Below, one piece after another: positions 18,380-26,769 of a DNA stretch of 64,000 bases (positions within the stretch are counted from its first letter, which is position 1; each line of letters opens with the position of its first letter). Source of the DNA: an uncultured Bacteroidales bacterium. Its GTDB lineage: Bacteria; Bacteroidota; Bacteroidia; Bacteroidales; Muribaculaceae. Location of the stretch: assembly GCA_902776955.1 (NCBI GenBank), contig CACYSG010000012.1:1-64000 (forward strand), written 5' to 3'. The notes below the pieces were generated by a model. The model ran no database searches. It saw only the letters and a list, made by a program, of their open reading frames with translations, and was not told where the DNA came from. The position numbers and the translations under genes are program-made.

Positions 18380-19546
18380 ATGGAAATAATCACACTTAAC
18401 GATATTGCGGGACTAGCCACCGAGAAAATGACATGGCGATTGCTGTATTCCTTGTCCAAAGAATGGCATTCAGGCTCGCTCAGCAATGTTTCTCCAAAAT
18501 CCATTGAGGTGAATGGAGATCATTTTGACGTAGCCAACGACTCAGCCACACCGCAAGATTCCAGTGCATGGCAGGCTCCCGAACGAGGTTCATCGGAGCA
18601 TGCCGCAACAAGCGAGGCCTCAGAAGTATGGACCCTAGGGTTGCTAGCCTATTATTCCATTATGGGAACCGATATTCTTGAGAATCAAGGAGGCCTGGCA
18701 CAGACCGCCGACACTTTGATTCCCCGCATTGGCCTAGCTCATTGCGGTCACGAATTGAGCGACTTAATCTACTCATGTCTTAACTATCATCCTGCCAAGC
18801 GGCCCTCAATGAGCGACATCGCAACACAAGCCACCCATGCACTCCAGCAACCATCTCGAGTGCCAAAACGATTGACCGATGACTCTGGCAGAGTATACCA
18901 ATCCTCACTGGTCAGTTTCTGGCCTGAGGAGATGACCGTTATACTACTGCTGTTATTTTTCTCCTTGATTCCCTTTACTCTCATGGCACAAGGCACTCCC
19001 GACATTCCTTCGGAGATGGAGATCCTCGTGAAACGCTGTATCCAACTGAGACAACCCGCCAATGTTTCGAACGTAACTCGACAGCTTCAATATGACAACC
19101 AGTGGACTCTCATGGACGAAATTGCTATTGACCGCAACGGTGAATGTACTACCAAAGACCCAGTAGAGACCTTCGGGTTGAACGACATCGGATACCGCAT
19201 CTTCAAGTTGCATAGCGGTGTGACCAATGAGGGTGGTCGTTTTCGTGACGGACGTGACCCAAGATACAAATACTCGTTTATTGAAATAACAGTAAAGCAT
19301 CAGGCTACTGTCAACTATAATATCACAGGGCGTGAAGGCTCTCAACTCATTGCTATTGTGCCCTATAGCAGTAATGCTAAGTTCTCGGCCATGGTGACCA
19401 ACGGCACGGCAACGATGCGCAACGGTGTGTGCTACCTGTATATCAAGGAGAAGTTGAAACCTAGTGATCATTTTAAACTCACCATCAAGAATGAGTCGGG
19501 CAGCAATATGGCCTTTGCCATCATTAACTACAATTCTCGCAAATGA
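18380..19546 (+). CDS. Truncated kinase-like C-lobe - TM - PPC-like protein
   Basis: 388 residues. Residues ~25-155 match only the C-lobe of a Ser/Thr kinase: a degenerate catalytic loop (HSGSLSNVSPKSIEV), an APE-like WQAPERG (~64-70), EVWTLGLLAYYSIMGTD and a closing HPAKRPSMSDI. There is no N-lobe, no Gly-rich loop and no HRD Asp, so it should be inactive. A hydrophobic stretch (~186-203) ends LMAQG, like an embedded signal peptide, with Met185 (18932) as a possible internal start. The outer part (~205-388) is beta-rich and resembles the PPC-like proteins at 14874 and 26071. Its start codon region of the next gene overlaps its stop (ATGA). Confidence 0.68.
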   Translation: MEIITLNDIAGLATEKMTWRLLYSLSKEWHSGSLSNVSPKSIEVNGDHFDVANDSATPQDSSAWQAPERGSSEHAATSEASEVWTLGLLAYYSIMGTDILENQGGLAQTADTLIPRIGLAHCGHELSDLIYSCLNYHPAKRPSMSDIATQATHALQQPSRVPKRLTDDSGRVYQSSLVSFWPEEMTVILLLLFFSLIPFTLMAQGTPDIPSEMEILVKRCIQLRQPANVSNVTRQLQYDNQWTLMDEIAIDRNGECTTKDPVETFGLNDIGYRIFKLHSGVTNEGGRFRDGRDPRYKYSFIEITVKHQATVNYNITGREGSQLIAIVPYSSNAKFSAMVTNGTATMRNGVCYLYIKEKLKPSDHFKLTIKNESGSNMAFAIINYNSRK

Positions 19547-21906
19547 GAAAAGAAGTCGTACAACTCCCGAAATCCATTAAGTGTCGCATACTTCCTTTAG
19601 CGATACTATTGCCGGCTTTTTTCATATGCACGTCGGTTGCAGCTCAGCCTGCGGCCCTTGACTTCGCATTGTTCGACGGACTGGAACATGCCATCACTCT
19701 TAATGCAGAACAGCATTACCTGGAAGCCTACCGGAGTATCGTCTCGACCGACCTAGAAATGACACGCGCCATCGGTGAACAGGGCGTTGCGACATTGAAC
19801 GATAAAGACTTTGAACTTTTTTATTGGCCAATCAAGAAAACCCGAGCCGAGGTGGCCTACAAACTGGGCATGTATGGCGAAATGGACAGGCTGTCCCGTG
19901 AACTCAACGAGGCACTTGCAGCCCATGTTGAACTAGAACCTGCCAAAATTGAAGGCATGCGAGGTGACTTGGCCAAGATTGATGGGAGCAGACACCTATT
20001 GACACGTGACCTCATAAAGGCCGAGGAAGAATTGAAGCAAGCTCTCAAACTCAAACCCTACGACCATGATTTCATTATCGCCACCCGTAACGACCTTGCA
20101 CAACTTTACTACATCCGTGGCGATTATGGTCAAGCACTCTCACAATTGGACACGCTACTGTTAGACCCCAATTTCAGTAACGATTCCCATTTCAAGGCAA
20201 GCGATGGAATGCGATGGGATGTTGAATCCCAACGAGCGTTGTGCAAGGCCCGTATGGGAGCCTTTGACGAGGCTTTGGATATCATTGTTCCCATCGTCAA
20301 ACAATTCAAGCTGTCGAATGATCAGCGACGCTATGTCGAAGCCTTGAGGAAACAAGGCAAAATCTTGATGTTAAAAGCCCATGTTAAAGGGTCGCCCGAG
20401 CCAGAAGCACAACGATGCTACCGCGACTACCTCAATGTAATGAGGGACTATATAGACAACCATTTCATTGATATGGAAGAGGATGAACGTGAGCAGTTCT
20501 GGATGGCCGAACAGCCCTTTATCACCGATTGCTATGCCCTAGAAGACCAAGATCCCGAGATGCTCTATGACGTGGCACTGTTCAGCAAGGCCGTGCTGTT
20601 ACAGATGGGGCGAGATTTCAAATCATCCATGTCACGGGCTCAACGGCAGGAGGTACTCTCGTCCATGCGTGTCAAGTGGCATGACGTTCAGGGAGCCCTT
20701 CCTAATGATGCCGCCGCAATTGAATTTGTCGCTTATCAACGTGGCGACATTGACCATCTGGGTGCGATTATTGTGACCTCCAAAGCCACAAAGCCAATAT
20801 TCGTCCCTATCGGCCCCGCAAGCGCCATTCTGGACCGACGTTTATCAACTGGGAGCACCGTCCTTGAGGTCATCTCACGCCGAGCGGATGCGCCGGGCAT
20901 CAATGCCCTGTATACCGACTCGGTACTTGCAAGCATCATCTGGAACGAGGCCATGGTCAAGGCCATCGGCAACTGTCAGACAATCTACTTTGCTGCCGAC
21001 GGTTTCTTCCACTCTTTGGCCATTGAGTATCTCCTGCCTCCTGCCTTGAGCCACACCATTCTATATCGGCTAACATCCACACGCCTGCTAACGCAGCCCA
21101 ATGAGACATTGAACACTGATGACATGCTCTTGTGCGGTTTTGTGGACTACCAGAAAAGTAGTGAAATCACCACACACATTGATAACGATGCCATTGCCTA
21201 TGGCATCATGACCTCTCCTCCAGGATACTGGCCTGAACTGGCATACACTTTAAACGAGGTGGATTCTATCAGGAGCCTGCGCTGCAACCATCCCAATGAC
21301 AGAGTGCTGTTGCGCGACTCGGTAAGCGAAACGGTTGTGCGACAATTGATGCCGCGCTATCATGTGGTGCAAATCGCCACCCACGGCAACTCCCCCACCG
21401 ACATCATAGCCGGAAACGACTTGCAACCACCACTTAGCGACACACAATTATCCCGTAGCTGCCTACTTCTTGCAGGAGCCGAACGTAACATGCATCAGTC
21501 GGACTTTGACACATCTCAACCAGACGGTATCCTATCGGCTCGCGAAGTGGCTGGAATGGACTTGAGCAATGTCCAACTTGTCGTGCTTTCGGCATGTCTA
21601 ACGGGACGAGGAGAAATCTCGACCGATGGGGTCTATGGCTTGCAACGCGGCATGAAAACCGCAGGGGTCCACTCCTCGATAGTTAGCTTGTGGGAAGTCA
21701 ATGATGCTACCACAAACATGTTGATGACAACCCTTTATAGGAATTTGGAAAAAGGAATGTCACTTCACGAAGCCTTTAACAAGGCTCGTGAGTCGCTGCA
21801 GGAGTACGCAACAACTCCAAGAAACATTAGGGGAAAAATTGTCTCCAAGAAACCTTTTGACAAACCAGAATACTACAATGCTTTCATTCTGATTGACGGC
21901 CTTTAG
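19543..21906 (+). CDS. Exported TPR-CHAT protease 1
   Basis: 787 residues. A hydrophobic N-terminal segment ends VAAQPA (~35), predicting export. Residues ~45-400 are helical repeats of TPR type (for example GDYGQALSQLDTLL). The CHAT caspase-like domain fills ~440-787, with His614 (VVQIATHGN) and Cys685 (VVLSACLTGRGE), so the dyad is intact. CHAT proteases include separase-like enzymes and the Csx29 protease of type III-E CRISPR. Its target here is unknown, and its export is unusual for the family. It overlaps the half-kinase gene by 4 bp (ATGA) and ends the left half of the island. Confidence 0.87.
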   Translation: MRKEVVQLPKSIKCRILPLAILLPAFFICTSVAAQPAALDFALFDGLEHAITLNAEQHYLEAYRSIVSTDLEMTRAIGEQGVATLNDKDFELFYWPIKKTRAEVAYKLGMYGEMDRLSRELNEALAAHVELEPAKIEGMRGDLAKIDGSRHLLTRDLIKAEEELKQALKLKPYDHDFIIATRNDLAQLYYIRGDYGQALSQLDTLLLDPNFSNDSHFKASDGMRWDVESQRALCKARMGAFDEALDIIVPIVKQFKLSNDQRRYVEALRKQGKILMLKAHVKGSPEPEAQRCYRDYLNVMRDYIDNHFIDMEEDEREQFWMAEQPFITDCYALEDQDPEMLYDVALFSKAVLLQMGRDFKSSMSRAQRQEVLSSMRVKWHDVQGALPNDAAAIEFVAYQRGDIDHLGAIIVTSKATKPIFVPIGPASAILDRRLSTGSTVLEVISRRADAPGINALYTDSVLASIIWNEAMVKAIGNCQTIYFAADGFFHSLAIEYLLPPALSHTILYRLTSTRLLTQPNETLNTDDMLLCGFVDYQKSSEITTHIDNDAIAYGIMTSPPGYWPELAYTLNEVDSIRSLRCNHPNDRVLLRDSVSETVVRQLMPRYHVVQIATHGNSPTDIIAGNDLQPPLSDTQLSRSCLLLAGAERNMHQSDFDTSQPDGILSAREVAGMDLSNVQLVVLSACLTGRGEISTDGVYGLQRGMKTAGVHSSIVSLWEVNDATTNMLMTTLYRNLEKGMSLHEAFNKARESLQEYATTPRNIRGKIVSKKPFDKPEYYNAFILIDGL

Positions 21907-22294
21907 CCCAGGGCGCAAATTCAACCCAACCTGGTAAAACAATAATGCTAAACAATCTGTTAGCGGGATAAAAGTCAATAAGAGACGTTCAAAAAGTTGT
22001 GCATATCGCTAATTTTCAGTAATTTAGTGCGTAATATCGCTAAATTCAAATCAGCGTATGCACAACCTATACACAATCTTCATCAAAAACCTTGATGACC
22101 GAAAGATATTTTCATCAAATCTCGTGAATGAGCTCGACGATATGCCTCAGCCCGTCCTTGAGATTCACCCAATTCGGTTAATGGGTTTACGGAAAAACTG
22201 ATTGGCTCTAAAAAGCAAAAAAAATTGAACAAAAATAAGTAAATATAAAAAATAATAACTACCTTTGGAAAAAATCTAAAATCCAGATTACTTT
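21907..22294. other. Spacer between island halves with possible mobile-element remnant
   Basis: 388 bp without a convincing gene. It holds a 10-bp inverted repeat (GTTGTGCATA at 21996-22005; TATGCACAAC at 22057-22066), a direct repeat of ATATCGCTAA between the arms, and a 47-codon open frame (22058-22201) starting in the right arm. A relic of an insertion sequence end is possible, but no transposase motif is recognisable. The promoter at 22260 closes the region. Confidence 0.4.
22260..22267 (+). promoter_or_regulatory. Promoter of right half of island
   Basis: TACCTTTG matches TAnnTTTG and ends 27 bp before the ATG at 22295. Confidence 0.68.
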
Positions 22295-24715
22295 ATGAGT
22301 TCAGTACCTTCTCTGCGTGCATTATTTGAATGCTGGTTTCAGGATTTTCCCATTATTACCAACCAGGGTTCCTCCCTTGCGGCTGCGTCTCTAGGCAGTT
22401 TCATCATCAACCTGGCCTTTGTCCTAATGGCCTTGGGGCTGCTATGGCTAATAAAGAAATCCAACAACGGTCTCTGGAAGTTTGTCAACAATAATCTGAC
22501 TCAGCTATTTGTGCTGGTGTGTATGCTAGGCTTTGTCGTTTATGACGTCGGCATGTTCACTGGTGATAAGGAATCACTGTTATTCAATGCTCCGATGGCA
22601 GTCCTGCAGGCTTTCGGCATGTTTTTGCTCAATAGTGACGTGAGTGCTATCCATGCTGAATTCCATGACAATTGGATCTATATGGGGTTCTTCTCGGCTG
22701 CTCATTTCCTAGCTGCACTCGTGAGTTTAATTTTTGTCATCGAGCACTTCGGTTACAACATCATTGCCGGCCTCAATATGTTCACCGAAGCTCGTTTCCT
22801 TAAAAGCAAGCAGGAGACCTTTATCTTTTGGGGTGTAAATGATGCCTCATTCGTGTTGGCCAAGAGCATTCAAGCTAATTGCCCAGATGCTAAAGGCTAT
22901 CGCATCATATTTGTCAGAACCAACAACGACAGTGGCACCATGAGTGTGAGAAACGGGATGGAACGGTTGTTCCACTTCTTGTCTCTCAAGAACGAGGATT
23001 TTAAAAGGCTCAAAGACCTCAACTGCCTAACAACCAATACTTTCTACAATTCTTCTCGCCTTAGTCCAGACATCAATTTGGCAAAGCCTGACATCCTGCG
23101 CGAGGAGCTGAACCTGAAATGGCTAGCCCGAATCATCAGCAAAAAGACCACCGATAAGGTACACTTGTTCTTTCTCACAGACGATGATCAAGCCAACATT
23201 CAAGCCGTCGCTGCGCTGAAAAGGGATGCGACACTAATCGACTTCTGTGCCGATGGCAATCAAATCGGTCACAACAGAGAAGTCAACTTCTATTGCCACG
23301 CCCGTGACAATAGCATGAATCGGGTGATGGAGGACCATGACTTATCCAGTAACATTGAAGTCAGAATCATAGACTCAGCTCACCTGGCCATAGAGTGTCT
23401 TAAACGCAATCCTGATTACCAACCCATCAGCATGGTAACAATTGACACAGACAAGAACTACGGCACAGTCAACAGCAGCTTCACCAGTTTGGTTGTCGGT
23501 TTCGGCGCTACGGGGAAAGATGCGTTAAGATTCCTCTACGAGTTCGGTGCATTTGTAGACTCAAACTCTAAGGGCGAACAAGTACTGCGTAGCCCGTTCT
23601 ACTGCCATGTCATCGACAAGCAAATGGAGCGCATCAAAGGACATTTCATCAATGCGGCACCCAACGTTTTTACTGGTAAGAATAATGGCGACAAAAAGCC
23701 TTTTGTGGAGTTGCATCATATGGACTACGACTCTGATGAATTCTACAACGGCCTGCTCGCAGATCTCGCACCTAGCTTGAACTATGTGATTATTGCCATC
23801 GGCGATGACAAGACAGGCTTGACACTGGCCATCAGGATCCTCAAGTATATGCGTCGCATGGGACGAGACTTCAACCGCTTGAAGATTTTTGTTCGCTCCT
23901 ACGAGCAATCTAATCTCAACATCATGAAAAGAATCGCCGACCACTACAACGAGGGTCAGGAACGCATCATCATCTTCGGTGACAATCAGCAAATATATTC
24001 CTATTCATTGATTGTTGAAGACGAGTTCAAGAAACGCGGAGAAAAGTATTATGACGCCTACCGAGCCCTGAATCCCCAAAACGACAACGACGGGACATGG
24101 AGACAACGGCAAAGGAAGCTACGAGGACTCGTTACTCTTGACAAAGCCGGCATCGACCCGAGAACAGGATGTCACATCTTCAATGAGATTAATGCCGAGC
24201 CCAAGAAACCGGCATCACTGAACAGCCTGCAGACACTGCGTCGCAAGGAGGCCCAAGACAAGGCAAATGCCTTGCACGAGGCCACCAAAATGGCCATTAT
24301 CGAAAAGGTGGTACCCAACTGGTACAGCAGTCTAGTTCACAAGTTGTTTGAAACTTCAGGCAACGTCAGTATCGTCATCCGCGAGAACAACAGCAAGAAC
24401 AATCCTAAGACCACAACCTATCCCAAGTTCAATGCCAAGGAGCAGTTGCTCATGGACAACCTCGCTCGGCTGGAGCACCTGCGCTGGAATGCCTCACATG
24501 AAGTGCTGGGCTACACCGCACTGGACACCAAAGTTGTAAACGGACACTGCTGTCATGAGGATCGCATGATGCATAACTGCCTGTTGCCTTGGGAGAACCT
24601 TGACAAGGAGTCTGATCAAACCACATGGGTGGATGACTATAAAGTGTTTGACTACGGCGTCGTTGAAACCACCATCGACATTTACCGTCGTGACATTGAG
24701 CGCAAGCAACAATAA
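22295..24715 (+). CDS. Four-TM TrkA-like Rossmann - RyR membrane protein
   Basis: 806 residues. Four hydrophobic segments lie in ~30-150, with no recognisable K+ selectivity filter (TVGYG-like). Two Rossmann units follow: ETFIFWGVNDASFVLAKSI (~172) and LVVGFGATGKDALRF (~401), the second with a clear GxGxxG. Both resemble the TrkA-N/RCK units of cation transporters and plant CASTOR/POLLUX channels. The C-terminal ~80 residues are RyR-like (RLEHLRWNASHEVLGY). It could be a ligand-gated membrane effector that depolarises the cell, or a sensor; this is inference. It has its own promoter and leads the right half of the island. Confidence 0.75.
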   Translation: MSSVPSLRALFECWFQDFPIITNQGSSLAAASLGSFIINLAFVLMALGLLWLIKKSNNGLWKFVNNNLTQLFVLVCMLGFVVYDVGMFTGDKESLLFNAPMAVLQAFGMFLLNSDVSAIHAEFHDNWIYMGFFSAAHFLAALVSLIFVIEHFGYNIIAGLNMFTEARFLKSKQETFIFWGVNDASFVLAKSIQANCPDAKGYRIIFVRTNNDSGTMSVRNGMERLFHFLSLKNEDFKRLKDLNCLTTNTFYNSSRLSPDINLAKPDILREELNLKWLARIISKKTTDKVHLFFLTDDDQANIQAVAALKRDATLIDFCADGNQIGHNREVNFYCHARDNSMNRVMEDHDLSSNIEVRIIDSAHLAIECLKRNPDYQPISMVTIDTDKNYGTVNSSFTSLVVGFGATGKDALRFLYEFGAFVDSNSKGEQVLRSPFYCHVIDKQMERIKGHFINAAPNVFTGKNNGDKKPFVELHHMDYDSDEFYNGLLADLAPSLNYVIIAIGDDKTGLTLAIRILKYMRRMGRDFNRLKIFVRSYEQSNLNIMKRIADHYNEGQERIIIFGDNQQIYSYSLIVEDEFKKRGEKYYDAYRALNPQNDNDGTWRQRQRKLRGLVTLDKAGIDPRTGCHIFNEINAEPKKPASLNSLQTLRRKEAQDKANALHEATKMAIIEKVVPNWYSSLVHKLFETSGNVSIVIRENNSKNNPKTTTYPKFNAKEQLLMDNLARLEHLRWNASHEVLGYTALDTKVVNGHCCHEDRMMHNCLLPWENLDKESDQTTWVDDYKVFDYGVVETTIDIYRRDIERKQQ

Positions 24716-24739
24716 ATATGACACCAAACGATAGCTATC

Positions 24740-26041
24740 ATGACTAAAAAGAATAATTATGACATCTTCGTCAGTTACAGACGCGCAGACGCGGGAGACA
24801 AGGCCGAGCATCTGAAGGATTTACTGGAAGCCATATATAAAGGCAACATCAGCTTCGACCGAGAGAACCTCAGTGGTTTGTTCGACGTGGAGCTGGCTCG
24901 CCGCATCGATGCCTGCAAAGATTTCCTACTCGTCCTTGGTAAGGATTCGTTAAAATTTGAAGACGAGGATTTAACAGAAGATAAGGTAAAACTCTATCAA
25001 TTTCTCGGATCTTGTCCAATTGATGCGTTCGAGAAAAAAATCATAGAGTTGGGTCCTAATGCTAATCTCGACTTCGTGAGAATAGAGATCGCTCGCGCCT
25101 TGAACCACAAGGGTCTGAACATTATCCCCGTCGTTCCCGAAAAAACCGAACGATTCAACTTCAGTGATATAAAGCTACCCGATGACATCGCTGGAATCAA
25201 GCGTTACGAAGCAATTTTTTACAGTGACAATCCCGATGCCTTGTTCAAGGACGTCATCCCTAAACTGAGGCCTCATATCCACACCAAGCCCACAAAGTCA
25301 CTGGGCCGATTCATTTATCCAGCCATTTGCGCTCTGTTGCTTGCTGGTTTGGGGGCGTATTTATGGCACCGTCATCAAGTGAAAGAGACATATGCTCAGC
25401 TCCAGGACAAACACAGTGAGTTCCTATTGAAACTTAATCCAAACTTGACAAAACTCCAGTTACGGGTCATTGACGATATCCTTGACAAGATGAAACTTGT
25501 GGGAGACAAATTCTGGATGAGCAAGTTTGAGTTTACCCAGAGTCAATGGTACGGCATTATCAACGAGGCAGTTGATCCCGCCATGAAGGATATGCCTATC
25601 ACAGACGTCTCTTTTGGTGAAATTGCATTCAGGCTCGACAGCCTGAGCAACATGACCGGCATATACTTTGAGCTCCCCTCGCTTGACGAGTGGGAATATG
25701 CCGCCCATGGGGGCGAGAAAAACGAGACGACACTATATGCCGGCAGTGATGATCCAGGCAAAGTTGCCTGGTACATGGAAAACTCTGGCGGCAAGATGCA
25801 TCCCAGCAATGGACAGGACGAGATGGAACCAAACCAGATTGACTTGTTCAACATGAGCGGCAATGTGGGAGAATGGTGTAACGAGCGTTTTCCCTCAACC
25901 GCAGAGAGCCTTCAATATGCCGTCTGTGGAGGTAATTACAATTCCCCCGCCAGTGAGGTTACTATCACTTCGCGCATCGGGATGGACACGTCTGCCAAGG
26001 ACAAGACCGTCGGCTTTAGAGTGATTATTCGCAAACAATAA
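24740..26041 (+). CDS. TIR - TM - FGE-sulfatase-like fusion
   Basis: 433 residues. Residues ~1-165 are a TIR domain (YDIFVSYRRADAGDK at the start, FDRENLSG, DFLLVLGKDS, with a Glu in DFVRIEIARAL as candidate active residue). A single membrane segment lies at ~190-209. Residues ~245-433 match the FGE-sulfatase fold: FWMSKFEFTQSQWYGI, LPSLDEWEYAAHGG, LFNMSGNVGEWCNE and a closing GFRVIIR. TIR domains of this type often degrade NAD. FGE-like domains in bacterial conflict systems are usually ligand-binding or structural rather than true sulfatase activators. The TIR should be inside and the FGE outside, linking a periplasmic signal to a cytosolic effector. Confidence 0.82.
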   Translation: MTKKNNYDIFVSYRRADAGDKAEHLKDLLEAIYKGNISFDRENLSGLFDVELARRIDACKDFLLVLGKDSLKFEDEDLTEDKVKLYQFLGSCPIDAFEKKIIELGPNANLDFVRIEIARALNHKGLNIIPVVPEKTERFNFSDIKLPDDIAGIKRYEAIFYSDNPDALFKDVIPKLRPHIHTKPTKSLGRFIYPAICALLLAGLGAYLWHRHQVKETYAQLQDKHSEFLLKLNPNLTKLQLRVIDDILDKMKLVGDKFWMSKFEFTQSQWYGIINEAVDPAMKDMPITDVSFGEIAFRLDSLSNMTGIYFELPSLDEWEYAAHGGEKNETTLYAGSDDPGKVAWYMENSGGKMHPSNGQDEMEPNQIDLFNMSGNVGEWCNERFPSTAESLQYAVCGGNYNSPASEVTITSRIGMDTSAKDKTVGFRVIIRKQ

Positions 26042-26070
26042 ACAAACGACCCTTTCATCATTAAATTTCC

Positions 26071-26760
26071 ATGACTATGAAACGATTCATCATTCTGTTT
26101 TTCATTTCTGTGTTTATCGGTTCATTCAATTTGTCGGCCCAAGACGAGGTCAGCGACACTACCGAAATCAGCGACACTACCGAAATTATCCAAGATGCAA
26201 TAGATGCATGCATCGCCATGCGTGATGCAGCAGCCACTGGCGATAATGCGGCATTGCTCAAGTCGGCCGAGGACCTTCAAGCGTGTGGCCCCGTTAACTT
26301 CAATGGACTGTACTGTCAGGACGATACCATCTTATCTGTCAACGGCCATCTCGTGTTTGACGAAGCCTTCGCCGACAGCTTGGCAAACGGCCGTGACGCC
26401 TATCGCCATGCCGACGACCTGAATCGCAGTGCGGCGCATCGCGGGCGCACAGCAAATGGGGCCATTCTTACCCGCACCTGCTTTGTTAAAGCAGGCCAAA
26501 GCACCAAGTATTCCTTCTACTCCAAGGGACGCCAAGAACTTGCCGTGGTGGCCGAAGCCGGCGGGCTCTTGACCATGAGGGTGCATGTGACAAACAATGC
26601 GGGACTTAACGAATGGCACAACGACACTACCGACGTCAAGAAAGGACGCCCCCAACGCAAGACTGCATTTAATCTACCCAACAACCGGCTCAATACTGTA
26701 GATCTTGAAGTCATCAACTGCACCAACCGTGACATCTCCTTCGTTGTCATCAGCAACTAA
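26071..26760 (+). CDS. Exported PPC-like small protein 2
   Basis: 229 residues; a second in-frame ATG at 26077 is an equally good start. Signal peptide ending FNLSAQ, then a short repeated DEVSDTTEISDTTEI stretch and a helical segment (~40-80). The C-terminal half (~125-229) is beta-rich and resembles the PPC-like domains at 14874 and the end of 18380 (AGQSTKYSFYSKG, then a closing NRDISFVVISN). No catalytic motif was seen. It lies 29 bp after the TIR-FGE gene and 9 bp before a CHAT gene, matching the pairing of PPC-like and CHAT genes in the left half. Confidence 0.65.
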   Translation: MTMKRFIILFFISVFIGSFNLSAQDEVSDTTEISDTTEIIQDAIDACIAMRDAAATGDNAALLKSAEDLQACGPVNFNGLYCQDDTILSVNGHLVFDEAFADSLANGRDAYRHADDLNRSAAHRGRTANGAILTRTCFVKAGQSTKYSFYSKGRQELAVVAEAGGLLTMRVHVTNNAGLNEWHNDTTDVKKGRPQRKTAFNLPNNRLNTVDLEVINCTNRDISFVVISN

Positions 26761-26769
26761 AGAAAAAAC

